Below are positions 17,961 to 26,582 of a DNA stretch of 64,000 nucleotides, one piece after another (position 1 is the first letter of the stretch; the number at the start of each line of letters is the position of its first letter). The DNA is taken from NCBI GenBank assembly GCA_041396045.1, contig JAWKZI010000003.1, positions 186,001-250,000 of the forward strand, written 5' to 3'. A model generated the notes under the pieces. The model had not been told where the DNA came from. It ran no database searches and was given only the letters and a program-made list of their open reading frames with translations. Both the position numbers and the translations under genes were made by a program. The stretch is from SHZI01 sp041396045 (lineage in GTDB: Bacteria > Pseudomonadota > Gammaproteobacteria > Steroidobacterales > GCA-2729495).

Positions 17961-19952
17961 GTGAATAAGACATTTTTTTCCCTGGTAGCGCTGGCAGCGC
18001 TGACATTCGTCAGCACCGCACAAGCCTTCCCGGTCAAGCTGGTTTCCTACCACCAATTGAGTGGAACCACGGTAAGCACCCTGCGCTGGGATGGCTGCAC
18101 GAACTACGCCGTCGGTACGAACTGCATCAAGCCAGGCACCTTCATGGGCACCCATGTTTCGCCGTCCACAGCGGTGTGGGACTGGAACCCGGCCACGGGC
18201 GTGCTGTCGTCGGTAGGCAACTTTAACGCTGCTTCAAGCCTCAGCAGCAACGCCGACGCCCCCATGGTCATCGGTGACTCGGTCACTGATCTGGTTCTCA
18301 ACACAGTGAACTCCACCACTGCTGCGAGCGCCTATACCTGCATCGAGGGCAACTTCCTCGCCGGTGTCGGCGCCAATGGCTGCGCAAACACCAGCCTCGG
18401 CGCCAACTTCGTTGACGAAAGCTCGGTGGCCTACAACGTTGGTGGCAACGCCAACTGCGTAGTACGGACCCTCGGTGGTGACGATGTCTCTACTGGCGGG
18501 CCGCGCACGCTGACCACCACGGCGGGCGGTGGTGGCTGCGATGCGGGCGACGGCGCCTTCGACATCTGGACGGTCGTGTCGGACAATACCGGCACGGGCG
18601 GTCAGCTGACCATCGCAACCAGCAACGACATCACGACGCCCAACGGTGCCTACCTGATCTTCGACGCCCTGCCGCACGCGGTTGACGACACGGCCAACGC
18701 GCTGCCGACGGTGGCGACTTCAATCGATGTACTGGCCAACGACGTGGCCTTGACGGATCCCGTCACCCTGGCCATTGCCACTCCGGCGGGCAAGGGTACC
18801 GCGACCATCACCGGTACCAACCCGGGCAACATGGATCAGCTTCGTATCGAGTACACCGCGGATGTCGGTGCGACCGGTACGGATACCTTCGAATACACGG
18901 CGACCAGCGGCGCCACTACCAGCACCGCCACGGTCACGGTCACAATCCTCCAGGGCGGCGCCAACGACGATACGGGCGCAACCACGCGCAACAAGCCCGT
19001 CACCATCAATGTTGGCGGCAACGACACTGGCTTCACCGGGGATGTGACCATCACTCAAGTGGGTTCCTGTGACCAGGGCGGCACCTTTGCCCCTGGCGCA
19101 GACGGCCCGGCCGCCCAGGCGAGCATCACCTACACACCCGCCACCACTGCGGCAGGCTCACCGACGTACACAGAGGTGTGCACCTACCAGATCACCGATG
19201 GCACGGTAACCGACAGCGCTACCGTAACCGTCACGGTCAGCAACACCGTGCCCGTAGCCGGTCCCGGTTCGATTGGTCCGATCTCCACGGTTGGTGTTAA
19301 TCCGAACACAAAGCCCGGAACCATCAACGTTGCGGCCATCTCCGGCAACAACCTCGGCGATCCGACCAGCACGGTTACCGCAAGCGGCGCGAGCAAGGGC
19401 ACGGTCACTGTCGCCGGCACCACGGTGACCTACACGCCGAATGCGACGTTCTTCGCGGGCACTGACCAGTTCGACTACGTCATCACCGACGGCGACCCCG
19501 GCACGCCGGAGACCGCCACGGGCACCGTGACGGTGACCATTGCGGACGCAACGCCCGCACTGGCCGACCTCAGTGTCACAACCACGGCGGGCCTGCCCTC
19601 CTCGCCCAGGGCACTAACCGTCACCGCCGGTAACGGTGCATTGGCACAGCACACATTCGCTGTGACGACCAACGGCGCGGGTGGCAGTTGCAGCCTGAAC
19701 AGCAGCAACACCGCGGTAACGTACACGCCGAATACAGGCTTCACCGGCGCCGATAGCTGTGTCATCACGGTGACTGACGGCGACGGCAGTACCGCCACTG
19801 GCACGACCACCGTCATGGTGGACGCAGCCCCAAGCACTGGCGGCGGTGTCGGCGGCGGTGTGCTGCCCGGTGGCAGCAGCGCGCTGGACATCTGGTCGCT
19901 GGCGCTGCTGGGCATGGGTGCCTGGCTGCGGCGCAAGCGCAAAGTCAGCTAA
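17961..19952 (+). CDS. Large secreted protein with Ig-like/cadherin-like repeats and a GlyGly-CTERM-like tail
   Basis: A 663-residue exported protein: signal peptide ending AQA (about residue 22), an N-terminal domain (about 24-233) paralogous to the gene at 13053, then four beta-sandwich repeats (about 235-328, 329-430, 431-535, 536-625) with the Big_9/cadherin-like pattern NDxxx...TYTP...GTDxFxYxxTDG...ATVTVTV. The end is a Gly/Ser linker (GGGVGGGVLPGGSS), a hydrophobic helix (LDIWSLALLGMGAWL) and RRKRK, resembling rhombosortase-processed GlyGly-CTERM tails. It starts with GTG at 17961 after a GAGGA. A surface adhesin or matrix protein is a reasonable inference; there is no catalytic motif. 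Confidence 0.78.
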   Translation: MNKTFFSLVALAALTFVSTAQAFPVKLVSYHQLSGTTVSTLRWDGCTNYAVGTNCIKPGTFMGTHVSPSTAVWDWNPATGVLSSVGNFNAASSLSSNADAPMVIGDSVTDLVLNTVNSTTAASAYTCIEGNFLAGVGANGCANTSLGANFVDESSVAYNVGGNANCVVRTLGGDDVSTGGPRTLTTTAGGGGCDAGDGAFDIWTVVSDNTGTGGQLTIATSNDITTPNGAYLIFDALPHAVDDTANALPTVATSIDVLANDVALTDPVTLAIATPAGKGTATITGTNPGNMDQLRIEYTADVGATGTDTFEYTATSGATTSTATVTVTILQGGANDDTGATTRNKPVTINVGGNDTGFTGDVTITQVGSCDQGGTFAPGADGPAAQASITYTPATTAAGSPTYTEVCTYQITDGTVTDSATVTVTVSNTVPVAGPGSIGPISTVGVNPNTKPGTINVAAISGNNLGDPTSTVTASGASKGTVTVAGTTVTYTPNATFFAGTDQFDYVITDGDPGTPETATGTVTVTIADATPALADLSVTTTAGLPSSPRALTVTAGNGALAQHTFAVTTNGAGGSCSLNSSNTAVTYTPNTGFTGADSCVITVTDGDGSTATGTTTVMVDAAPSTGGGVGGGVLPGGSSALDIWSLALLGMGAWLRRKRKVS

Positions 19953-19975
19953 ACGCAGTCAAGTCAGCCGGTCAG

Positions 19976-20010
19976 AGCGCCCGCGGCAGTTGCCGCGGGC
20001 GCTTTTTTTT
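19976..20010 (+). terminator. Rho-independent terminator
   Basis: A perfect 13-bp stem AGCGCCCGCGGCA (19976-19988) and TGCCGCGGGCGCT (19991-20003), two-base loop, then eight T. It ends the transcript of the secreted repeat protein. Confidence 0.92.
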
Positions 20011-20014
20011 GGCT

Positions 20015-20914
20015 CTAAGCCGAACGCCACCACGCAGCGATTGCCGCTCCCGTGAGTGCATTCACAAAGTAGGCGTAGCACTTGTGCACGTTGAGCCCCT
20101 CCGGACCACGAAACGGATTGATCAGATCCGTCCGGTCCGTAATCGAGTCAACCAGCCCCAACTCACGCATTTCGGCAAAATCGTCGGCGAAACGATGTCC
20201 CAGTGCGGGCAGGCCACCGATTGCTGCCAGGTTTCTCCACTCTCTGATACCCCGCGGGTAGCGATCGACGCCGGTACCACTGGCGCCTAGCAGTCGTTGC
20301 CGTACAAAGCGGGTACCCAACGGGCTGCCAAGCGTCAGGAACAGGTCGACCGGCCCCGCTTCCTCCCGCAGGGTCCACAGCGTGTCCCACGCAATGACTG
20401 AGCCAAAGCTGTGCGCCATCAGGAGAACGTGGTCGCCCGACTGCCAGGCGCGCCGAAGCTCGGCCCGCAGAAGCCCGCGAATGCGGTCACCAATGCCGTC
20501 GACATTGGCAAAGTAACGCTGGGAATCCGCAATATTCAGGCGCGTGTTGTCCCCTGCGAGAAGATTGATCAACCGGGGTATACGGTCGCCCAGACGATGT
20601 GCGAGAAACTCGGCACGTCGTCGCCAGCCAAAAATTTCCCGAATGCTCTCCGTCGATGGTTGGTCATCGGCAAATAGTGCGGCAATGCCAGGTTCGTCAA
20701 GAGCGGAATCGCGCCAGCTCTGGTACATCAGATGTCCCCAGAGCACCATGTGCAGGCAATCCGGGGCTGCGGCCATCTCTTTGGCCACCATCGGGTCAGC
20801 GCGGCGTATGCCCTCGAGTACGCAGCGCCAGAGCAGCACGCGATGTATTTCGGGTGGCGGCTTGGCACGGACGCCGGGGACGTACAAGATACGGCGCAAT
20901 GACATTGGTGACAT
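20015..20914 (-). CDS. Alpha/beta-hydrolase-fold protein, lipase-like
   Basis: About 299 residues. The nucleophile elbow is visible as LLMAHSFGSVIAWD (Ser near residue 170), preceded by a DHVL strand and followed by VDLFLTLGSPLGTRFVR, as in class-3 lipases and related esterases. A C-terminal VHKCYAYF segment could supply the catalytic His. Substrate unknown. Translation probably starts at ATG 20914 or 20905. Its start lies four bases from the divergent start of the glyoxalase gene. Confidence 0.65.
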   Translation of the reverse strand: MSPMSLRRILYVPGVRAKPPPEIHRVLLWRCVLEGIRRADPMVAKEMAAAPDCLHMVLWGHLMYQSWRDSALDEPGIAALFADDQPSTESIREIFGWRRRAEFLAHRLGDRIPRLINLLAGDNTRLNIADSQRYFANVDGIGDRIRGLLRAELRRAWQSGDHVLLMAHSFGSVIAWDTLWTLREEAGPVDLFLTLGSPLGTRFVRQRLLGASGTGVDRYPRGIREWRNLAAIGGLPALGHRFADDFAEMRELGLVDSITDRTDLINPFRGPEGLNVHKCYAYFVNALTGAAIAAWWRSA

Positions 20915-20918
20915 TCTA

Positions 20919-21338
20919 GTGAAATACCTGCATACGATGGTCAGGGTCTCTGACCTCCCCGCGTCCCTTGAGTTTTATTGCGAGGGACTGGGCCTGCGTG
21001 AAGTACGCCGTTACGACAACGACCGCGGGCGTTTTACGCTGGTGTTCCTTGCTGCGCCGGCCGACGAATCCAACTTTATAGAACTGACCTGGAACTGGGA
21101 TCCGGAGACCTACACGGGTGGCCGGAATTTTGGTCACCTGGCCTACGAAGTCGACGATATTTACGCGCTGTGCAGCCATTTGATGGCCAGGGGCGTCACC
21201 ATCAACCGTCCACCTCGCGAAGGCTATATGGCCTTTGTACGATCGCCAGACGGCATCTCGATTGAACTCCTGCAGAAGGGCAAGGCACTGCCACCCAGTG
21301 AGCCGTGGCAGTCGATGGCCAACGTCGGTAGCTGGTAG
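20919..21338 (+). CDS. gloA: Glyoxalase I family protein (lactoylglutathione lyase)
   Basis: Converts the hemithioacetal of methylglyoxal and glutathione to S-lactoylglutathione. The 139-residue product from GTG 20919 shows the four expected metal ligands: His in KYLHTMVRVSD, Glu in FIELTWNWD, His in NFGHLAYEVDD and Glu in GISIELLQK; SLEFYCEGLGL is the typical first beta-alpha unit. The open frame continues upstream to 20544, but that part is antisense to the hydrolase gene and shows no family similarity. Glutathione synthetase is encoded elsewhere in the window, consistent with use of this thiol. Confidence 0.88.
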   Translation: MKYLHTMVRVSDLPASLEFYCEGLGLREVRRYDNDRGRFTLVFLAAPADESNFIELTWNWDPETYTGGRNFGHLAYEVDDIYALCSHLMARGVTINRPPREGYMAFVRSPDGISIELLQKGKALPPSEPWQSMANVGSW

Positions 21339-21344
21339 ACGCTC

Positions 21345-22535
21345 CTAAGCGCTGGCCTGCTTCCGCGTGGCGCGGAAACGTCCGGTCTGGATGTGGGCGT
21401 TCTTTGATTCCTTGATAACCACACGATTCCGGCCGTCTTCCTTGGCCTGATACAGACATTCGTCCGCAAGCTGTATAGCGCCCGCGAGACTGCGCTCATT
21501 GCCCGGGCTGACAATTGCCACCCCCACGCTGACAGTCAGCCAGGCGCCCGTCGTCGACTCGGCGTGCCGAATTGCCAGGGCCTCAACGCTGCGACGCAAT
21601 GTTTCTGCTATCTCGCGCCCGAAGTCCTGCGCTGGGCCGAAGAGCACCAGCGCGAATTCCTCGCCGCCGAAGCGCGCCGCAAAATCCAGTGGTCGCTGGG
21701 CGCAACTGGCAATGACATCAGCCACTCGCTTCAATGCGTCATCTCCAGCCTGATGTCCGTAAAGGTCGTTAAATGCCTTGAAATGGTCGATATCCACCAG
21801 CAGCAGGGTTAACTGGGTCTGGTCGCGCCGCGATTGTCGCCAGAGCTTTTCCACATCCCGGTCATAGCGGCGCCGGTTGTACAGGCCGGTCAATCCGTCC
21901 CGCTCCGCAAGATCGTTGAGCATGCGTGATTCGGTAAATGCATGGCGCACGGCCACCTCAAGCTGAAAGCAGCAGTAGGCGCCAATGATGTTCACGCCGA
22001 GCAGTGTCAGACTCGAAAATACGATCTCCGGCATTGGAAAATGCCAGTTGACCATTCCCCAGCAGTAACAGGCAGAGATCACCATGCTGATCGCCGCTGC
22101 GTACCAGAAGTGCAGCCCCAGCGCGAGCCAGATTACAAAAACCCAGGCAACCTCGGCCCCGAAGTAGAAGGGTTCACCATGCAAACTGGCCCGGGCGGTG
22201 ATCGATGTGCTGACCAGCCCGATACAGAGGGCGGTCGCCGCCAGCAGGATCTGATAGCTGGCGTAGGAGTCCTCCTTGTAGGAAAGGACCAGGGTAGCCA
22301 TCAGCAACGGCAATGCGATGCCCAGCACGAATGCCGCCGTCGGCCAACTCAGCTTCTCGTCAACGACAGCCAGGATCAAACCAAAGAACATGGCGGCCGC
22401 AACCAGGATGAGAATTGTGCGGGTTTTGGGATAGTTGGCCTCGGCGTAGACACGCCGGAAATCAGCCTCCACGAACTTGCTCTGGAAGCGCAAACGCGAT
22501 GAGCGTGGCCGCCGATCAATAATCAGCGAACTCAT
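21345..22535 (-). CDS. Membrane-bound diguanylate cyclase (GGDEF domain)
   Basis: About 396 residues from ATG 22535 (SSLIIDRRPR). Six hydrophobic helices (about residues 35-190) precede a GGDEF domain: GLYNRRRYDRD, LLVDIDHFKAFND and RFGGEEFALVLF, where GGEEF is an active variant. It makes cyclic di-GMP from GTP; the N-terminal membrane region is probably a sensor. No RxxD inhibitory site was evident. It converges with the glyoxalase gene, stops six bases apart. A longer frame begins at 22598 but the extra residues are not hydrophobic or conserved. Confidence 0.88.
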   Translation of the reverse strand: MSSLIIDRRPRSSRLRFQSKFVEADFRRVYAEANYPKTRTILILVAAAMFFGLILAVVDEKLSWPTAAFVLGIALPLLMATLVLSYKEDSYASYQILLAATALCIGLVSTSITARASLHGEPFYFGAEVAWVFVIWLALGLHFWYAAAISMVISACYCWGMVNWHFPMPEIVFSSLTLLGVNIIGAYCCFQLEVAVRHAFTESRMLNDLAERDGLTGLYNRRRYDRDVEKLWRQSRRDQTQLTLLLVDIDHFKAFNDLYGHQAGDDALKRVADVIASCAQRPLDFAARFGGEEFALVLFGPAQDFGREIAETLRRSVEALAIRHAESTTGAWLTVSVGVAIVSPGNERSLAGAIQLADECLYQAKEDGRNRVVIKESKNAHIQTGRFRATRKQASA

Positions 22536-22676
22536 ATGCTGTTGCACACCAATCCCCAACGACTTCGTACCCCGGCAAAATGAGCCCACTGCTCCCACCA
22601 GACGTTACCGGCGAAGCCGGAGGGTGGCTGCGCAATAAGTCACATTTCCCGGCCGGGTCGCATAGCATTGGCGACC

Positions 22677-23288
22677 ATGAATCCGACCCTGAAGTGGCTC
22701 AGCCAGTGGTTGGGGACCGCACTGGTCCTGGCAATCGCCGGCGTGACTCTGACCCAGGACCTGCCGGCGCCACAGTCGCGCGCCGACCGGACTACGGGGC
22801 CAATCGCTGGCCCGGGTACTGCTGAAGATTTGAACCTGCCGTGCACGCTGGAGCCGACGGGCTTTCTGCGCGGCCAGATTTTCGGCGCGGTGACTGTCGC
22901 TGCCGACTGGACTGGCGATGGCCTCTACTGCAATGGCATGGCCCGCCCCGATGGCCGGGGCGTGCGTCTGTTTTTCGCCCACGAGTTGGCGGGCAGCGGT
23001 CGGCTTTCAATCCAGATCAGCATAGATGGCCCGCCGGACAAGCTGGCAGGACATGAAACACCGGCCAATGTCACCATTATCGATCCATCGGGCCGCTTCT
23101 TCAGCAGTGGGGGTTTTGGCCGGTGCTGGACCCGGATCGACGACGTGCGCCAACAACATGGTGCCTCGGAATTGCGCATCGACGGGATCGTGTATTGCGT
23201 AGGCGCCCTGCCTGCCATACGCGACGCGGCATCCCTGACGCTCGGTGATCTGCAATTCGCCGGCCGGGTGATCGTTGATGCGACTTAG
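22677..23288 (+). CDS. Exported protein of unknown function
   Basis: About 203 residues with an N-terminal hydrophobic signal or anchor (WLGTALVLAIAGVTLT), then a beta-rich domain containing three well-separated Cys (LPCTLEP, GLYCNGM, GRCWTRI and VYCVG are visible, four in all), likely disulfide bonded. I do not recognise the family. Its 3' end overlaps the start of the DUF192 gene by 11 bases, so the two are probably co-translated. A start at 22668 would add three residues. Confidence 0.55.
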   Translation: MNPTLKWLSQWLGTALVLAIAGVTLTQDLPAPQSRADRTTGPIAGPGTAEDLNLPCTLEPTGFLRGQIFGAVTVAADWTGDGLYCNGMARPDGRGVRLFFAHELAGSGRLSIQISIDGPPDKLAGHETPANVTIIDPSGRFFSSGGFGRCWTRIDDVRQQHGASELRIDGIVYCVGALPAIRDAASLTLGDLQFAGRVIVDAT

Positions 23289-23760
23289 ATCCAGCTGGTT
23301 CGCCAGTCTGACAGGGCTGCTGGTCCTGGCGTCAGCCCTGGCCGCCGGCCCGGCCACAGCCTTGAGTCCGGCCCGCCTCGTCGAGGGCGTTCCCCGGGGT
23401 CAAATCCTGCTGGAAACAGCCGGGCCGCGCTGCCTGCTCATAGATGTGTACCTGGCCCACACCCGTGCCCAGCAGGCGCAAGGTCTGATGTTCGTCACGT
23501 CCTTGCCTGAATTCGAAGGCATGTATTTCGATCATGAGTCGCCGGTTGAACTGGCGATGTGGATGAAGAACACCATCCTCCCGCTGGACATCGTTTTCGT
23601 GCGGGACGATGGCACCATCGGGCATATTGCGCGGAACACCAAACCCTACTCAACGACCACCATCAGTTCAGGTGGCCCGGTCGTCGGTGTACTGGAACTC
23701 AACGCCGGGTTCACCCGTCGCTGGCACGTCGAACGGGGCACGCGCGTGCTACTTCAATAG
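23278..23760 (+). CDS. DUF192 family exported protein
   Basis: A 160-residue protein with signal peptide (LTGLLVLASALAAGPATA) and the DUF192 domain: RAQQAQGLMFVTSLPE, then MYFDHESPVELAMWMKNTILPLDIVFV, the family hallmark (quoted in part: AMWMKNTILPLDIVF), and VLELNAGF. The fold is a small beta barrel; function is unknown in bacteria generally. The ATG at 23278 lies inside the end of the preceding gene. It overlaps the convergent lipoprotein gene by 12 bases. Confidence 0.88.
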   Translation: MRLRSSWFASLTGLLVLASALAAGPATALSPARLVEGVPRGQILLETAGPRCLLIDVYLAHTRAQQAQGLMFVTSLPEFEGMYFDHESPVELAMWMKNTILPLDIVFVRDDGTIGHIARNTKPYSTTTISSGGPVVGVLELNAGFTRRWHVERGTRVLLQ

Positions 23761-24132
23761 CGGCGGCCGGCATTGAACCTCCCAACGCTGGTCGTAGCCG
23801 GCGGGATTGTCCTCAAGATAATCAAAGGACCGGCGCTGAACTACGTCAAAGCCAGCCGCGCAAAGCCGCCGCTGGACCAGCCATGCCGCCAGCCAGGTCT
23901 GTCGCGCAGCGTCGGCGACCGGATCGTCCTCCGGGAACTCCGATGTGAATTTCACATCAAAATAGATGGTACCGGGCTTGTCGAATGGCTGAACCAGTCC
24001 GCTGAAGCGATGGCGATCAAAATCTGCGCTTTTGTCGAGCGCCGAGGTACAACCACCCACACCGCTCATGACAATACTCCCCAGAGTCGCTGCCACCAGC
24101 AGGAATGTCGGCTTTGACTTCTTCAGATTCAT
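23749..24132 (-). CDS. Small lipoprotein of unknown function
   Basis: From ATG 24132 (NLKKSKPTFLL) the product is 127 residues. A Lys-rich n-region, hydrophobic core and lipobox VGGC (Cys about residue 28) mark it as a lipoprotein. The mature part contains RQTWLAAWLVQRRLCAAGFDVV and ends with ERWEV-like QRWEVQCRPP, with two Cys that may pair. No known family recognised. Confidence 0.6.
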   Translation of the reverse strand: MNLKKSKPTFLLVAATLGSIVMSGVGGCTSALDKSADFDRHRFSGLVQPFDKPGTIYFDVKFTSEFPEDDPVADAARQTWLAAWLVQRRLCAAGFDVVQRRSFDYLEDNPAGYDQRWEVQCRPPLLK

Positions 24133-24512
24133 GTATTCGAAATCCCGTGGAACGGCGTATTGTCCCAGTTGCGGGTGCACCAGACCACTTGTCTAGACAG
24201 CACGGGAGCACCCTTGAGCAGACTGGATTGAACGCTGGGTCAGCCTGCCGGGTGCGTAAACTGGCAGCCAATACCACCATGCCCCAAGTTGGATGAATTG
24301 ATGGACATGTGCAATCACGGGAAAGATCGGGTAAATTTGCGCCGTTGGGCCGTGGGGGGATCCTGGACCCAAAAGAAGCTGGTCCCGTAAGCTGGCTTCT
24401 GCTCTGAAAAAGAGTCGATGCCGGATACGGAACTGAAGAAGCCGGCATGAATTCAGTCGCAGTGGGGCCGGTCGCCAATACCGGCGATCAAAACTGAAAA
24501 CGTTGAGCATTC
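24133..24512. other. Divergent intergenic region upstream of the tonB-exbB cluster
   Basis: 380 bases between the divergent lipoprotein and tonB genes without a supported gene. It presumably contains promoters for both. I looked for a Fur-box-like inverted repeat (GATAATGAT type) and saw none that was convincing. TTGAG at 24504 may act as the ribosome site of tonB. Confidence 0.5.
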
Positions 24513-25139
24513 ATGGAAAGTACCTTTGATACCGGGCTAGGCAGTGGCGGTCGCAAGTCGACCATCCTGGTCATTATTGTTATTTTTCATTTGTTGCTGG
24601 TGTGGGCACTGGTAACCAGCCTGGCCAAGATCGACGCGGAACGCGCGCCGACCATCATCCAGGCAGATATCATCGAAGAGGTGACCAAGGAGGACGAGCC
24701 GCCTCCGCCACCTCCGGCACTTGAGACGCCGCCGCCTTATGTACCACCACCCGATTTTGTTGTGGAGACGCTGGTCCCGACGCAACAGACGACGGCTTTG
24801 GTCGCCACAACCAGCAAGCCCGCGCCCCCGCCGCCCGTCAAGGCCGTGGTGAAAAAGGCACCGACGATCGATCCGAGGTACCGCGGGCGATTCCAGCCCG
24901 GATACCCGCCGACCTCGCGCCGTCTCGGCGAAGAAGGCTCGGTAATAATCTCTGTACTGGTTGGCGCCGACGGCAAGGTTCAGGATGCAAAAGTACAGAA
25001 GAGCAGCGGCTTTGCGCGACTCGATGAGGCGGCACTAAAGCATGCCTTGCGTGCCTGGCGATTTACGCCCGGCTCGGAAGATGGCAAAGCAGTGGCAATG
25101 TGGAACTCGATCAAGGTAACGTTCAAGATCGAGGGTTGA
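24513..25139 (+). CDS. tonB: Energy transducer TonB
   Basis: A 208-residue TonB: N-terminal inner-membrane helix (about residues 17-38), a Pro-rich periplasmic spacer (about 64-115, with runs of EPPPPPPAL and PPYVPPPD), and a C-terminal TonB domain (about 120-208) with GSVIISVLVGADGKV and LDEAALKHALRAWRFTP. It carries energy from the ExbB/ExbD motor to outer-membrane receptors. First gene of a tight plus-strand cluster tonB-exbB-exbD-exbD, the order known from Xanthomonas. Confidence 0.9.
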   Translation: MESTFDTGLGSGGRKSTILVIIVIFHLLLVWALVTSLAKIDAERAPTIIQADIIEEVTKEDEPPPPPPALETPPPYVPPPDFVVETLVPTQQTTALVATTSKPAPPPPVKAVVKKAPTIDPRYRGRFQPGYPPTSRRLGEEGSVIISVLVGADGKVQDAKVQKSSGFARLDEAALKHALRAWRFTPGSEDGKAVAMWNSIKVTFKIEG

Positions 25140-25185
25140 TTTTCAGTCCGGGGATCCCGGGGCAACACTAGAAGGTAGGCGACCA

Positions 25186-26082
25186 ATGGCAGGCGACAAC
25201 ATTCAGCTGGCACAGAACACGGACGCAGGCACCAGTGTCCAGGTGCCCGATGGCACGATCCCCATGGATTCGTCAACGGACCCGACATTGGGAGGCACCA
25301 TAGATCCCAGCACCCTGCCAGATGCCAGTTCCATGCCGGACACCGGAGGCCTGGATCTGACGCCGCTCGACAGCATGCCGCCCGTCGACACCAGTGGGCC
25401 CGCACAGGCAGACAACCCCTACGGCCTCGCCGAACTCTGGGCACAGGGCGATTTCGTGTCCAAAGGCACCCTGTTCATCCTGGCAGCGATGTCCCTGTAC
25501 TCATGGTTCATCATTCTGGTCAAGCTCTGGGAGCAGGCCCGCCTGCTGCGTCAGGCGAAAGAAGCCAGCCGAAACTTCTGGACTGGCAACTCACTGAACG
25601 ACGGTCTGGAAAAACTCACCGGCAAGGGCAATCTTTTCCGCGCCATGGTCGAAAGCGGCATCAACGCCAGCGAACATACCGATGGCAATCTGACCCAGAA
25701 GGTGCCGCTGACCGAATGGATCGCCGCCAAGCTTCAGCAGAACGTGGATCGCGTCAACAACGATCTGCAGCGTGGTCTGTCCTTCCTTGCCTCCGTAGGT
25801 TCTACAGCTCCTTTCGTCGGTTTGTTCGGTACGGTTTGGGGCATCTATCACGCACTCATCGCGATTGGTGTTGCCGGGCAGGCGAGTATCGACAAGGTTG
25901 CCGGACCCGTTGGTGAAGCACTGATCATGACGGCCCTCGGACTTGCCGTGGCAGTGCCAGCCGTGCTCGGCTACAACTGGCTGTTGCGTCGGAACAAGGC
26001 AATTCTCGATCAGTTCCGTTACTTCACGAACGATCTGTACGCCACCCTCATCAGTGGCGGCGCGATCGGTCACAAGAAGTAA
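25186..26082 (+). CDS. exbB: ExbB/TolQ/MotA-family proton channel, extended N-terminus
   Basis: A 298-residue motor subunit with three membrane helices (about residues 100-120, 210-232 and 252-275). The conserved signature is SVGSTAPFVGLFGTVWGIYHAL followed by GLAVAVPAVLGYNWLLRR (quoted in parts: TAPFVGLFGTVWGI). The first 80 residues are an unusual Asp/Pro/Thr-rich stretch (repeated DPTLGG, DTGGLD, TPLDSMPP patterns) with no signal peptide, which is not present in E. coli ExbB. AGAAGG about 12 bases upstream of the ATG serves as the ribosome site. Confidence 0.9.
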   Translation: MAGDNIQLAQNTDAGTSVQVPDGTIPMDSSTDPTLGGTIDPSTLPDASSMPDTGGLDLTPLDSMPPVDTSGPAQADNPYGLAELWAQGDFVSKGTLFILAAMSLYSWFIILVKLWEQARLLRQAKEASRNFWTGNSLNDGLEKLTGKGNLFRAMVESGINASEHTDGNLTQKVPLTEWIAAKLQQNVDRVNNDLQRGLSFLASVGSTAPFVGLFGTVWGIYHALIAIGVAGQASIDKVAGPVGEALIMTALGLAVAVPAVLGYNWLLRRNKAILDQFRYFTNDLYATLISGGAIGHKK

Positions 26083-26109
26083 CGCAGCGCGTATTTCCGG
26101 AGCAGCACG

Positions 26110-26544
26110 ATGGGTTTGAACGTCAAGGTGGACGATGATGGGGCCGGCGGAGCAATGTCGGACATCAACGTCACGCCCATGGTGGATGTGATGCTGGTCA
26201 TACTCATCATCTTCCTGATCACCGTCCCGGTGATTACGAAGACGGTGAAACTGGATCTGCCCAAGGCGTCCAATATCCCCACGGTCACCACACCCGAAAA
26301 CATAACGATCGCAGTGGACGCCCAGGGCAATATTTACTGGAAAGACGGCCGCGTACCTAACCAGCAGGCCTTGGCCGACTTGATACGGCAGGCTGCCACC
26401 ACAGTTCCCCAACCGGAAATCCATGTGCGTGGCGACCTGAACGTACGCTATGAGCACGTGGGGCGGATAATCCTCGCGCTGCGCAAGGGCGGCATCCAGA
26501 AAGTGGGCTTCATTTCCGAACCCGACCGCGGCGGCGTCCGCTAA
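26110..26544 (+). CDS. exbD: ExbD/TolR family biopolymer transporter, first copy
   Basis: 144 residues. MSDINVTPMVDVMLVILIIF gives the single membrane helix with the essential Asp. The periplasmic domain ends with VGRIILALRKGGIQKVGFIS, the normal TolR/ExbD fold. It works with ExbB as the proton-driven motor. Spacing of 27 bases from exbB and 38 to the second exbD indicates one operon. Confidence 0.9.
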   Translation: MGLNVKVDDDGAGGAMSDINVTPMVDVMLVILIIFLITVPVITKTVKLDLPKASNIPTVTTPENITIAVDAQGNIYWKDGRVPNQQALADLIRQAATTVPQPEIHVRGDLNVRYEHVGRIILALRKGGIQKVGFISEPDRGGVR

Positions 26545-26582
26545 CAGCGCGTGCATTTGGCAGCGTAAAGGACACAGTAACC

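Noticed and set aside
20544..20918. N-terminal extension of the glyoxalase gene
   Set aside because: It is antisense to the hydrolase gene, shows no similarity to glyoxalases and lacks its own ribosome site.
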